Origin: CAWATZ01 sp963784995 | Lineage (GTDB): Bacteria > Planctomycetota > Planctomycetia > Gemmatales > Gemmataceae | Reading direction: 5' to 3' | Assembly: GCA_963784995.1 (NCBI GenBank) | Contig: CAWATZ010000012.1 | Span: 124,001 to 188,000 of the forward strand | Length of the DNA stretch: 64,000 nt | Shown: in pieces, positions 30,703 to 39,748 of the stretch | How the letters are laid out: each line of letters starts with the position of its first letter | Position numbering within the stretch: position 1 is the stretch's first letter | Notes under the pieces: generated by a model | Database searches by the model: none | Seen by the model: only the letters and a program-made list of their open reading frames with translations | Told to the model about the DNA's origin: nothing | Program-made: the position numbers and the translations under genes

Positions 30703-31290
30703 TCAGAGAACGGCAGTCCGAAGCGCGTTCGCTGTCTGGGGCAGCTGGTTGCGACTCAAGGAGTCAAGGTATTCGGCAACCGTCATCGGGGGCCGATGGA
30801 GTGATGCGCGGTGTCTCCTGGCTGCGGCGATAACTGTGTCGCGAGCCATCAGCAGCAGGCAGCCGAGGAAGTGATCCGGCGTGATCGCCAGGACGCCAAA
30901 TGGGTCCAGCCGCTCTCGGGGGAAGTCGCTGACGTTGTGAGTCACGATGGCGTCCGCCACACACGCCAGGGCGGCTGCAAGCACGTGATGATCGTCCGGA
31001 TCTTGAAGCACTTCCAGCAAATGGAGCCGCTCTTCCCACCGCCGGTAATTGCGGACGCGACAACCTCGGACGTTCTGATCCATCAGCCGAGCAGTCCGCA
31101 GAAGATTGGCACGAGGCAAGTCTGGCCGCCGTCGCAAGATGGAACGAATCCATTCCCGGTGAATCCTGCCGGTCCATCTTGCGTGAAACACTTGATCGGC
31201 CTGCCCTTGAACTGCGAGACACATCAAGAAATCACGCAAGAACGCGGAGTGGAGGACGCAGGCATCGTAAAGGACGAACAAGGGGTCCAT
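30703..31290 (-). CDS. PIN-domain toxin (VapC-like)
   Basis: 195 aa. The PIN fold is suggested by the early Asp in LYDACVLHS, a middle acidic region (DPDDHHVLAAAL) and a later IVTHNVSDFP, the usual order of metal-binding acids in PIN ribonucleases. A C-terminal extension of about 40 residues goes beyond a minimal VapC. It starts 6 nt after the antitoxin stop, the standard antitoxin-toxin order. It would cleave RNA when not held by its partner. Confidence 0.8.
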   Translation of the reverse strand: MDPLFVLYDACVLHSAFLRDFLMCLAVQGQADQVFHARWTGRIHREWIRSILRRRPDLPRANLLRTARLMDQNVRGCRVRNYRRWEERLHLLEVLQDPDDHHVLAAALACVADAIVTHNVSDFPRERLDPFGVLAITPDHFLGCLLLMARDTVIAAARRHRASLHRPPMTVAEYLDSLSRNQLPQTANALRTAVL

Positions 31291-31296
31291 CGTGGA

Positions 31297-31734
31297 TCAC
31301 TTGCTTTCTGGAGTTTCTTCCACGTCGTACAGTCCCATTTCCTGGGACATCCGGGCCATTTCGTCGCAGGCGGCCAGTGCTTTCTGGAAGGTGGACTCCT
31401 TGTATTCCAGCACGGCGGAGCTGGGAATGCGATGGTGCTTGCCAACCATCTGGCAGGGTAACTTTTTCTGTTTGACCAGCTTGGTGACGAACGGCCGGGA
31501 GACGCCCAGGAAGTCAGCCGCCTCGCGCGGCGTCAAATATTCGGGCAATGGCTTCGCTGCCGCCCGGCAGGCCCGCAGAACGGCCTCCTTCAACTCTTGG
31601 GGCACGTCAAAGCATTCGCCATCGACCGTCAAGCGCACGGTGCCTTTCTCTTCGGATCTGCCTTGCTGGTGGGGAACACCAGGCAACGAGGGCAAGTCCG
31701 AGGTCGGGACTCGTTCCGCAGGATTGGTTGCCAT
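31297..31734 (-). CDS. helix-turn-helix antitoxin
   Basis: 145 aa. The centre carries an excisionase/MerR-like DNA-binding domain (YLTPREAADFLGVSRPFVTK ... LPCQMVGKHHRI). The N-terminal part has a short beta segment (TVRLTVDGECFDVP) and the C-terminal part an acidic helix (ALAACDEMARMSQEM) that likely contacts the toxin. Order and spacing with the PIN gene indicate a type II toxin-antitoxin operon. A possible promoter is at 31771-31798. Confidence 0.78.
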   Translation of the reverse strand: MATNPAERVPTSDLPSLPGVPHQQGRSEEKGTVRLTVDGECFDVPQELKEAVLRACRAAAKPLPEYLTPREAADFLGVSRPFVTKLVKQKKLPCQMVGKHHRIPSSAVLEYKESTFQKALAACDEMARMSQEMGLYDVEETPESK

Positions 31735-31770
31735 GACAGTCTCTTTCTTTCTCTGCTTGGTTCTCGCTCT

Positions 31771-31798
31771 TCCATAGTCTATCGGGCTGCCTTATCAA
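31771..31798 (-). promoter_or_regulatory. possible promoter of the PIN operon
   Basis: On the minus strand TTGATA, 16 nt, then TATGGA, ending 36 nt before the antitoxin ATG. The -35 is good and the -10 is weak. Confidence 0.35.
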
Positions 31799-31917
31799 AT
31801 GCAATAACAGAAACAACTGGAAAATCTGAAATGACCAAGGACGTGGACAGCCAAGCCGGCGTTGCTTACATTGTCTTGTGGCCTGGCCGAACTTGGCCCT
31901 TATCGGAGGAAATCCAG

Positions 31918-32652
31918 ATGAAACGCTCCCTCGCTGTGTTACTCTGCCTGCTGTTTGTCTGCGCCGTGCTGGCCGCTCCCGCCCCGCCGGTGTTCTTCAA
32001 ACCCGGCTGGGATGCCCCCGTGGACCCTGACAAGGATTGCAAGATGGTGCAGAAGGAGGACATGCTCACCATCGAGCTGCCTGGAAAGCCTCATGACATT
32101 CTCGCCGCAGGCAAGCGCAACAATGCTCCTCGCCTCCTTCGTGACGTGAAAGGCGATTTCCGGGTGGACGTTCGTGTGCGGTGTGATTGTACCCTTCCTA
32201 TGGGAGATCCTAACTCTTCACCCTACCACGACTTGGCAACTTATGCCAGTGGGGGCCTGCTGATTTTGCTGCAAGACGATGACAAGAACGTTATCCGCTT
32301 TGAGTACGGGCATACCACTGGAGAAAAATGGGGGCCGTTTGCAGGCTACATCACAGTTGGCGAGCGGGGAAATGGATCAAGTTATTGTTACATGAGCGCT
32401 CACGGCGAGGGTTGGCCTCTGGCAGGTGGGGCGAAGCACATGCATCTGAGGCTAGAGTGCCGGGCAAACATTTTGCGTGCGTACTATCGCGCTGACGGCA
32501 AGACGTGGGTCGATTTCCAACGGGGGAAGTCAACGCGCATTCCAGAGATAGCCAAACCCAAGGTGGGTCTGGCTGCCTACTCGACCTTGAACGAGCGTTG
32601 CAAGGTCTATTTCGACCAGTTCAATCTGACTGTGCATCCGGCTGAGCGTTAG
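31918..32652 (+). CDS. secreted DUF1349-like beta-sandwich protein
   Basis: 244 aa. Signal peptide (MKRSLAVLLCLLFVCAVLA) after CGGAGGAAATCC. The mature protein has the alternating beta pattern of concanavalin-like/DUF1349 domains (VRCDCTLPMGD, GLLILLQDDDKNVIRFEYG, RLECRANILRAYYRADGKTW, VGLAAYSTLNERCKVYFDQF). A carbohydrate-binding or structural role outside the cell is likely; no catalytic residue is apparent. Confidence 0.75.
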   Translation: MKRSLAVLLCLLFVCAVLAAPAPPVFFKPGWDAPVDPDKDCKMVQKEDMLTIELPGKPHDILAAGKRNNAPRLLRDVKGDFRVDVRVRCDCTLPMGDPNSSPYHDLATYASGGLLILLQDDDKNVIRFEYGHTTGEKWGPFAGYITVGERGNGSSYCYMSAHGEGWPLAGGAKHMHLRLECRANILRAYYRADGKTWVDFQRGKSTRIPEIAKPKVGLAAYSTLNERCKVYFDQFNLTVHPAER

Positions 32653-32690
32653 CCCCTTGGCATTAACTTCTGAAGGACCGGGGCCGACCG

Positions 32691-34572
32691 TCACTCCGCA
32701 CGCGGCAGCAGCTCCTGCAAGTGAGCCACGAGGTCCACGGCCATCTCCGTCCGGATCTGCGACGGGATCAGGTAGAAGCCCTCGGCCCGATCGACCGCGT
32801 GGTCGATCAGCTCGCAGCAGATCTTCAGCCCCATCGCCCGCCCTTCCTTGCCGCTGAGTCCCTTCATGCGCTGGCGCACCTCGTCGGTCAGCGTGATGCC
32901 GGGCACCTCGTTGTGCAGGTACTCGGCGTTGCGCTCGCTCAGCAGCGGCATGATGCCGACCAGGATCGGCCCCTCCAGGCCGGTGCAGGTCTGGTGCATC
33001 AGATCGAAGCGGGCCGGGTCGTAGATCGGCTGGGTCATGGCGAAGTGGGCGCCGCTGGCGAACTTCTTCTTCAGCCGGGCCAGCTGGCCGGCCAGGTTGC
33101 GGCCGTTGGGGTTGAAGGCCACGCCGATGGTGAAGCGCGTCTTGTGGTGCAGCGGCATGCCGGCGTTGGTGACACCGCTGTTGAACTTGCGGATCAGCTC
33201 GATCAGGCCGAAGCTGCTGAGGTCGTAGACGCTGGTGGCGCCCTGCTGGTCGCCGACGCGGGCCGGGTCGCCGGTCAGGGCCAGCAGGTGCCGCAGGCCC
33301 ATGACGTGGGCGGCCATCAGCAGCGATTGCAGGCCGAGCAGGTTGTGGTCGCGGCAGGTCAGGTGGACGATCACCGGCACGTCGGCCTCGCGCTGCACGA
33401 TCTGGGCCAGGGCCATGTTGCCCAGGTGCAGCGTGGCCACGGGGTTGTCGGCCATGGTGATGGCATCGACGCCCATGTCGCGCAGTTGCTGGCAGCGGCG
33501 CACCACCGGCTCGATGCGCAGGTCCTTCGGGGGATCGATCTCGACCACCACCAGCGGCCGGCGCGGCGTCTCCTTGAGCCGGTCCAGGATCGAACCGGTC
33601 GGCGGCTCCGGCTCCAGCGTGGCGGGCACCGTTGCCGGCGTCTCCGCCTTGTCGAGTGGAGCGGCCGGCACGCGCACCTTCCGGACCGCGACCTGCTGGC
33701 CCTTGAGGCGTTCGCTGATCCGGCGAACGTATTCGGGCGTGGTGCCGCAACAGCCGCCGATCAGGTTGACCCCCAGGGCGGCCATCGCCACGGCGCTCTC
33801 GACGAGGTAGGGCAGCGGAGCGCCGAAGATGTAGCGGCCATCGCGGTACTCGGGCAGGCCGGCGTTGGGAAAGGCGCTGACCAGGAAGTCGCCGGCCCCG
33901 GTGGCGTATTCCACCGCGGCGACCACACAGCGGACGCCCCGGCCGCAGTTGGCCCCGATCACGTCGGCCCCCGCCTGGACCAGGGCCTCGACGGCCGTGC
34001 TGACGTGGACGCCGCTGTAAGTGTGGCCGCGCTCGTGAAAGGCCAGCTGGCAGGCGACGGGCAGATCGGTGTGTGTGCGGGCCACGTCGAGGGCGAGCAG
34101 CAGCTGCGGCAGGTCGGCGAACGTTTCCAGCAGCAGCAGGTCGGCCCCGGCGTCGGCGAGTGCGGTGATCTGCTCGCGGAAGACGTCGCGGCGCTGCTCG
34201 TCGGTCAGCGGTTCCAGGTCGTGCTGTCCGCCCCGCTGCTGCAAAGGGCCGACCGAGCCGGCGACGTAGGCCCGCTGCCCCGCCGCCTCGCGGGCCAGGG
34301 CCACGCCCGCCCGGTTGATGGCGGCCAACTTCGGCCACGTTGTCGAGGGCCAGCCTGGTGCGATTGGCTCCGAAGGTGTTGGTTTCCAGGACCTGGGCGC
34401 CGGCTTCGAGATAGGCGGCGTGCAAGTCGCGGATCAGGTGCGGCGAGGACAGGTTGAGCCGTTCGTAGCTGCTGTCCGAGCCGACGCCGCGCTCGCTGAG
34501 CAGCGTGCCCAGGGCGCCGTCGCCGATGACCACTTCCTCACGCAAACGCGCCAGCAGCTCCTGACCACGCAT
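32691..34572 (-). CDS. bifunctional homocysteine S-methyltransferase / methylenetetrahydrofolate reductase, one frameshift
   Basis: About 626 aa. The N-terminal homocysteine methyltransferase starts MRGQELLARLREEVVIGDGA at 34572 (AGAGGA upstream). Its zinc Cys motifs are GANCGRG and GGCCGTTPEYV. The C-terminal half is a MetF-type reductase (VEIDPPKD, ITMADNPVAT, MTQPIYDPARF). The fused protein would supply methyltetrahydrofolate and transfer methyl groups to homocysteine. The frame changes near 34325-34345, between LDNVAE and AAINRAG, by a single base. The distal frame alone is open for 545 codons. Confidence 0.87.
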
Positions 34573-34617
34573 CGCTTCCTCTCCCCAACCGCCCCGGTTC
34601 GCCAAAAGCCCGCAAGG

Positions 34618-34656
34618 GATTGTCTTGCATCCTGAACAAAATGCCAAGAGCGGATT
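34618..34656 (+). repeat. 39-bp direct repeat, left copy
   Basis: gattgtcttgcatcctgaac... matches 37579-37617 at 37 of 39 positions in the same orientation. The two copies bracket the beta-helix gene and its partial duplicate. Confidence 0.8.
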
Positions 34657-34730
34657 CACATTTTGATCTGGACACGGAGGCGGACTTCTGGCATGAGGCG
34701 GCAAATTGTCTTTACTTATCCACCAGCAGT

Positions 34731-34780
34731 GTGGCATGGTCGGGAGACCATGCCACAACAGGGACCATGCCACAACAGGG
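34731..34780 (+). repeat. hairpin plus 17-bp direct repeat upstream of the beta-helix gene
   Basis: GTGGCATGGT / ACCATGCCAC form a 10-bp stem with a CGGGAG loop (34731-34756). ACCATGCCACAACAGGG is then repeated directly (34747-34763 and 34764-34780). It lies 54 nt before the ATG, so it would be in the leader or promoter. Confidence 0.65.
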
Positions 34781-34833
34781 CGGACAACCGCCTCCTGTGC
34801 GGGGCCCTGTTTCGCCTCCAAGGAGATCAGACC

Positions 34834-36813
34834 ATGGCCCGTTTCTCCATTGTCGCGTGGTTGAAAAGGATCACTGGCCGCTGTCGCCCTCCAGCCCGCC
34901 GGCTGGTCAGGGTGCGCAAGCCGCCCTGTCTGCCGCAGTTGCTGCCGCTGGAGGACCGAACGCTGCCCAGCACCTTTCTGGTCACGAGCCTGGCCGACAG
35001 CGGCCCGGGCTCGCTCCGTCAGGCGGTGCTGAACGCGAACGCCCACTCCGGAGCGGACACGATTCTGTTTGCCACCGGACTGCAAGGGACGATCAAGTTG
35101 ACCAGCGGTGAACTGGACGTCACGGACAGCGTGAAGATCCTGGGTCCGGGGACGGGCAAGCTGACGATCAGCGGCAACAACGCCAGCCGGGTGTTCAACC
35201 TTACCGGCAGCGGGACCAGCGTGGAGATCGATGACCTGACCATCGCACACGGCTCGGCCACCACGACAACCAGTTCCCTCCTCGGGAACGATAGCGTGAC
35301 GCTTGGTGGCGGCATCGCCGAGATCGGCGGTCAGCTGACGCTCAAGGGCGACGTCCTGACCAGCAACCAGGCCGGCGGTCTGCTGAGCAGTGGCGGCAGC
35401 CAGGTTGTCGGCGGCGGCGCGCTCGCGGCCATCGGCGGCGCCCGCGTTCAGATCCAGGACTGCCTCTTCATCGACAATCGTGCCGATGGCCAGTCCATCT
35501 CCGCCGGCGGCGCCATTGCCGTGGACGCCTCAGCCATGACGGTGCAGACTTCGACCTTTGACACCAACGTGGCCCATGCCCTCCTGGGCGGCAGCGCGAA
35601 TAACTTGCTTCAGGGGAGTGCTTCCGGAGGCGCCATCGGCAGCACGGGAGGCAGCCAGGTCGTTCTGTCGCAGGATCTGTTCCGCGGCAACCAGGCCGTG
35701 GGCGGCAGCGGGACCAATGGCAGCGACGGGCAGAATGGGGGCAACGCCGGCTTTGGTGGGTTCGGCGGCGCGATCCTGAGCACGGACAACAGCGTCTTCG
35801 TTTCCGCAGCCACCGGGGCGAGTCTGACGATCGATCACGGCACCTTCCTGTCCAACCTGGCCCAGGGCGGCTCGGGCGGAGCGGGAAGTGCCGGCCAGCA
35901 GGGCGGCAGCGGCGGGTTTGGCCAGGGCGGCGCCATCCACACCTCTTCGGACACCGGGGGCAGCAGCGCTCTGATCATCACCAACAGCCTGTTTGCCGAC
36001 AACCAGGCCGTGGGCGGGGCCGGCGGCAACGGCGGCGTGGGCGGGGCCGGCGGCGACAGCACCGGCGGGGCCATCAACGGCGACAGCACGGCCCTGGCGA
36101 TCGCCAGCACCAAATTCCTCAGCAACCAGTCCGTGGGCGGGGCCGGCGGCGGCAGTGGAGCCGGTGCCCAGGGCGGCAGCGGCGGGGTCGGCAGCGGCGG
36201 GGCCCTTTCGAGCATTCCTGGGAGTTTGACTCCGCATTTGCCGCCCGCGCTGGCCCTGAATACCGTGCTGGTGCAGGGCAATCTGGCCCGGGGCGGCGCG
36301 GGCGGGACGGGCAGCACCGGCGGCAATGGCGGCATGGCTCTGGGTGGCGGCATCGAGAGCGAAGCGGGCACGCTGAACGTGTCCAGCGGCAACGTCTACG
36401 CCAACGCGGCCATCGGCGGCGCCAGCGGCGGCGCGGGCGGCACCGGCGGCCCGGTGAAAGGCGGCGGCGTGGCCAACCTCCTGGGTAGCACCGCCGTCAT
36501 TGTCAACACCTTCATCCAGGCCAACACGGCCGAGGGCGGCGGTGGCGGGACGCGCGGCGCTGGCGGTATCGCCCTGGGCGGCGGCCTCGAGAATGACGCG
36601 ACCTCGAAGACGACGTTCACCCATAGCAGTGTCTTCAGCAACCAGGCGCTGGCCGGAATCGGGTTGATGGGCAACGGCGGCTACGGCTTTGGCGGCGGCG
36701 TGGCCAACGAGACCGGCGGCATCGTGATCCGCGACCGTTCGACGGTCCTCTTCTCCAACCAGGCCTCCACCAGCTCCAACGACGTGTTTGGCGTCGTCAA
36801 GGTTCAGTCATGA
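34834..36813 (+). CDS. right-handed beta-helix surface protein
   Basis: 659 aa. AAGGAG precedes the ATG at 34834. The basic N-terminus and LPLEDRTLPSTFLVTSLADS form the export signal seen in many planctomycete surface proteins. The body is a parallel beta-helix of repeated turns such as GGAI, NNQAVGGAGG and TKFLSNQSVGGAGG, very rich in Gly, Ser, Asn and Ala. It ends at FGVVKVQS without a visible anchor. Part of it (about 35630-36018) is duplicated at 36974-37362. Function is probably surface structure or adhesion. Confidence 0.85.
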   Translation: MARFSIVAWLKRITGRCRPPARRLVRVRKPPCLPQLLPLEDRTLPSTFLVTSLADSGPGSLRQAVLNANAHSGADTILFATGLQGTIKLTSGELDVTDSVKILGPGTGKLTISGNNASRVFNLTGSGTSVEIDDLTIAHGSATTTTSSLLGNDSVTLGGGIAEIGGQLTLKGDVLTSNQAGGLLSSGGSQVVGGGALAAIGGARVQIQDCLFIDNRADGQSISAGGAIAVDASAMTVQTSTFDTNVAHALLGGSANNLLQGSASGGAIGSTGGSQVVLSQDLFRGNQAVGGSGTNGSDGQNGGNAGFGGFGGAILSTDNSVFVSAATGASLTIDHGTFLSNLAQGGSGGAGSAGQQGGSGGFGQGGAIHTSSDTGGSSALIITNSLFADNQAVGGAGGNGGVGGAGGDSTGGAINGDSTALAIASTKFLSNQSVGGAGGGSGAGAQGGSGGVGSGGALSSIPGSLTPHLPPALALNTVLVQGNLARGGAGGTGSTGGNGGMALGGGIESEAGTLNVSSGNVYANAAIGGASGGAGGTGGPVKGGGVANLLGSTAVIVNTFIQANTAEGGGGGTRGAGGIALGGGLENDATSKTTFTHSSVFSNQALAGIGLMGNGGYGFGGGVANETGGIVIRDRSTVLFSNQASTSSNDVFGVVKVQS

Positions 36814-36831
36814 TTACACAGCGGCAGAAGA

Positions 36832-36973
36832 AAGGGTAGTCATTGGCCCCCACCCCGCTTGTCGGGGTGGAGCGCGGGTTGGTAACCAGCAGAGCGTCGG
36901 CGCCCTTCACGCCCTCTGGTTACGAACCTGCGCTCCACCCCGACAAGCGGGGTGGGGGCCAATGACTACCCTT
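36832..36973. repeat. 142-bp inverted-repeat element
   Basis: Arms of about 60 bp, complementary with a few mismatches. The outer 44 bases (aagggtagtcattggccccc...) match perfectly with aatgactaccctt at the far end. The centre holds a short unpaired loop. It lies between the beta-helix gene and its truncated duplicate and looks like a small non-autonomous (MITE-like) insertion or a very strong hairpin. Confidence 0.8.
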
Positions 36974-37362
36974 GAGGGGCCATCGGCAGCACGGGAGGCA
37001 GTCGGGTCACTCTGTCGCAAGACCTGTTCACCGGCAACCAGGCACTTGGTGGCAACGGCGCTGCCGGCGCTGCCGGCCAGGACGGCGGCAACGCGGGCTT
37101 TGGCGGCTTCGGAGGAGCCATTCTGAGTACGGACAACAGCGTGCTCGTTTACGGGGCCAGCGGCGCGACCTTGATCGTCGAGCACAGCACTTTCCTGTCC
37201 AACCTGGCTCAGGGCGGCTCGGGCGGAGCGGGAAGTGCCGGCCACCAGGGCGGCAGCGGCGGGTTTGGCCAGGGCGGCGCCATCCACACCTCTTCGGACA
37301 CCGGGGGCAGCAGCGCTCTGAGCATCACCAACAGCCTGTTTGCCGACAACCAGGCCGTGGGC
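36974..37362 (+). pseudogene. partial duplicate of the beta-helix gene
   Basis: Nucleotides 36978-37362 match about 35633-36018 of the upstream gene. The last 150 bp are almost identical (GSGGAGSAGHQGGSGGFGQG). It has no start or signal and stops matching abruptly after GTGGGC at 37362. The open frame from 37141 to 37596 begins in this fragment and then runs into unrelated sequence, so it is a chimera and not a real gene. Confidence 0.8.
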
Positions 37363-37365
37363 AGC

Positions 37366-37481
37366 TGGACCGCTCGATGCAGGTGCTCTTTGCCATCCGC
37401 TTCGATGCACACCAAGGACTTGCCATTCAGTGTGAACGACAAAGCCGCGATCGTCCCTTTGCCAGCCTGGAATTGTCGCAT
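37366..37481 (-). pseudogene. 5' fragment of a WD40-like gene
   Basis: MRQFQAGKGTIAALSFTLNG followed by KSLVCIEADGKEHLHRAVQL resembles the first blade of a cytoplasmic WD40 protein. AAGAAGG precedes the ATG at 37481. The similarity is cut where the beta-helix fragment begins on the other strand (about 37363), so two broken genes are joined tail to tail. Confidence 0.45.
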
Positions 37482-37578
37482 GGGACACCTTCTTCGCCGA
37501 AGTTCAGCCAACGTACTCCCTGCCGCCACGCTCTGGGCAGCAGCGCCCTGGGCTGACGTGCAGGTCCATCGATCAGGA

Positions 37579-37617
37579 GATTGTCGTGCATCGTGAACAA
37601 AATGCCAAGAGCGGATT
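37579..37617 (+). repeat. 39-bp direct repeat, right copy
   Basis: Second copy of the repeat at 34618-34656, two mismatches. Confidence 0.8.
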
Positions 37618-37773
37618 GTACCAGCGATGCAGCGGTGTGGCCGCCCTTCCGCACGTCCATGCGCCAGTTCCTTCCAAGATTGGCGAGGAGAACCCGACTG
37701 AATAGAATCGCCAGTTATTGTGCTTGACGTCAAGGGCCCCGCATCAAGACGCAAAACTTGCTGGAGGTGGGAC

Positions 37774-38885
37774 ATGATGACGTTTCGCCAGGACCTGCGG
37801 GACTTCAAGCTGCCGTTGAGTACGGTCTGGCTCATGAACGACATTGCCGAGTCCAAGGGCCGCCAGGAGCTGTACACCAAGCAAGCGCCGCAGATCCTCA
37901 AAGCGCTGCGCGAGCAGGCGATGGTCCAGAGCGTGGAATCCTCCAACCGCATTGAAGGCGTGACCGTCGCTCCCGATCGGTTGCGTCCCCTGGTGCTGGG
38001 CAACACCCGGCCGCGGGACCGCTCGGAAGAGGAGATCCAGGGCTACCGCAACGCCTTGCAGCGCATCCACACCGGGGCCGGCGATTTGCCCATTACCCCG
38101 GACACGTTGCGGGACTTGCATCGCACCATCCAGGATGGTTCCGGCGACGCCGGGCAATGGAAAGCGGTGGACAATGACATCATTGAACTCCGCCCCGGTG
38201 AAGCGCCCCGGGTTCGCTTTCGTACCCTCGCTGCCGGGCAAGTGCCCGCGGCGGTGGATGAGCTATGTCTGCTTTATCGCCATGCCCTGGACCAGCAGAC
38301 AGGTGCGTACCGGCCGATTCTCGCATCCAGGACGGAACGGCGCGCTGAGGCCGCCACACCGCCAAGGCGCGCGAAAAATGCTGGCGGTCTCGCCAGGAGA
38401 AGCCCCGGCGTGTCCGTGCTTGCCCCACCGATGACAAAAAAGCGACACCGCCACCACGCCAGCATCACACGCCTTCGCTTCTGGCCCTCTTGGGGCACTT
38501 CCCCAAAATCCGGGACGGACAGGAAGATTACTACGCGGTACTGCAGACCAGTTCCATCGGTTGGCACGACGGGAAGCACGATTTGCTGCCGTGGCTGAAC
38601 TAATTCCTCGCCCTCGTTCGGCGAGCCTACGTTCAATTCGAGGAGCGGGCCGGGCAGGTCAAAAGTCCCCGGGGAGCCAAGACAGAACTGGTCCTGGCGG
38701 CCATTCGAGCCGCCGCGAATCCCTTCCGGGTCGTCAACCTGCAACACACCTGCCCGGGTGTCAGTGTCGATTGGATCCGAAGCGTACTCAAGGACTTGCG
38801 CTCGCAAGGCAAGGTCGAGTGCCTGGGACACGGCCAGCAGGCTCGATGGCGACGCCTCTCCGACGAATTGGGTAGCACCCAATGA
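37774..38885 (+). pseudogene. decayed Fic-family gene
   Basis: Starts MMTFRQDLRDFKLPLSTVWL after GGAGGTGG. The N-terminal half is intact, including an autoinhibitory motif SSNRIEG and the Fic_N region. From about 38310 to 38515 the sequence is unrelated, and the catalytic HPFxDGNGR segment is gone. Fic homology resumes in another frame (YYAVLQTSSIGWHDGKHDL) and is interrupted by a TAA after LLPWLN at about 38600. It then runs to the C-terminal winged-helix part (LVLAAIRAAANPFRVV) and stops at 38883-38885. The intact paralogue is at 44649-45713. Confidence 0.85.
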
Positions 38886-39748
38886 ATTGGGTAGCGAATT
38901 GGGCAGTGTCTGGTTGTGGAATGAGCCAGTCCCCAGGCGAGACGAACAGGTTGACGAGGCATTTCATTCAGAGCTATCCAATTCTGCTGGGGCGTCATCT
39001 GACGGCACAGGACCATCGTCGGCAAGCACAAGGAGAGGGAGGTCAACCTCGCCCTTCTCATCGGCTAGTTCTCGCCAGGTCTGACCGTCGAAATAGAAAC
39101 GCTTCACGCGCTGTGCGGCTGCACGAATGGCGAAGATGCGGGGGCGAGCCGAGTTGACGCCGTCTACCACGTAGAGCCAATACTCAACATTTTCAGGGGG
39201 AGCGCCGAAGCCATGCCTGAACTGAGCTTGGGTCATGCCTACCGGCCAGGCGAGCCAGTCCTGGATTCCCTTTACCTCGATGCGGCGAGTGATCCCTGTC
39301 GCGAGGTCGAAACTGGCAATGTCGTACCCCTCTTGCATCTTGTCCTTCTCATCGGCTTGTCGATTGTGCTGCCGCTCGTACGCGAGAACAGCAGCTCGCC
39401 CTCGTGCGTCGTCCCGCCTCACGCGCGGTGAATCTTCACCCTCCTCGGAGTTCATAAATGCCCGAGGCACCCACCCCGAACTTGGACTTGAGACTCTCCC
39501 AGAAGGCTTGTGGGGTGTTTTTCCGCCGCTATCAGTTCCGGAACTGCCCGAGCCTGTTGTTCTACCACCTCCTCCACTACCGCCTCTCCGGCCCCGGCGA
39601 CTCTTTCGCTCCTTGTGTCCTTCTCCGCCCGGCCCGGATTCCGTCGGTTCCACGTCATCATCGGCTTCATCGCCCCATTCCGTCTCGCCCGGAATGTCCT
39701 CGTCCGAACTTTCCTCACCATCCTCCGCTTCCTCGTCTTCTGTCGATT

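Noticed and set aside
32721..34457. Plus-strand open frame of 578 codons
   Set aside because: Antisense of the homocysteine methyltransferase-MTHFR gene, which has clear motifs on the minus strand.
37141..37596. Open frame of 151 codons after the inverted-repeat element
   Set aside because: Its first part is the beta-helix duplicate and its second part is antisense to the WD40 fragment, so it is a chance chimera.
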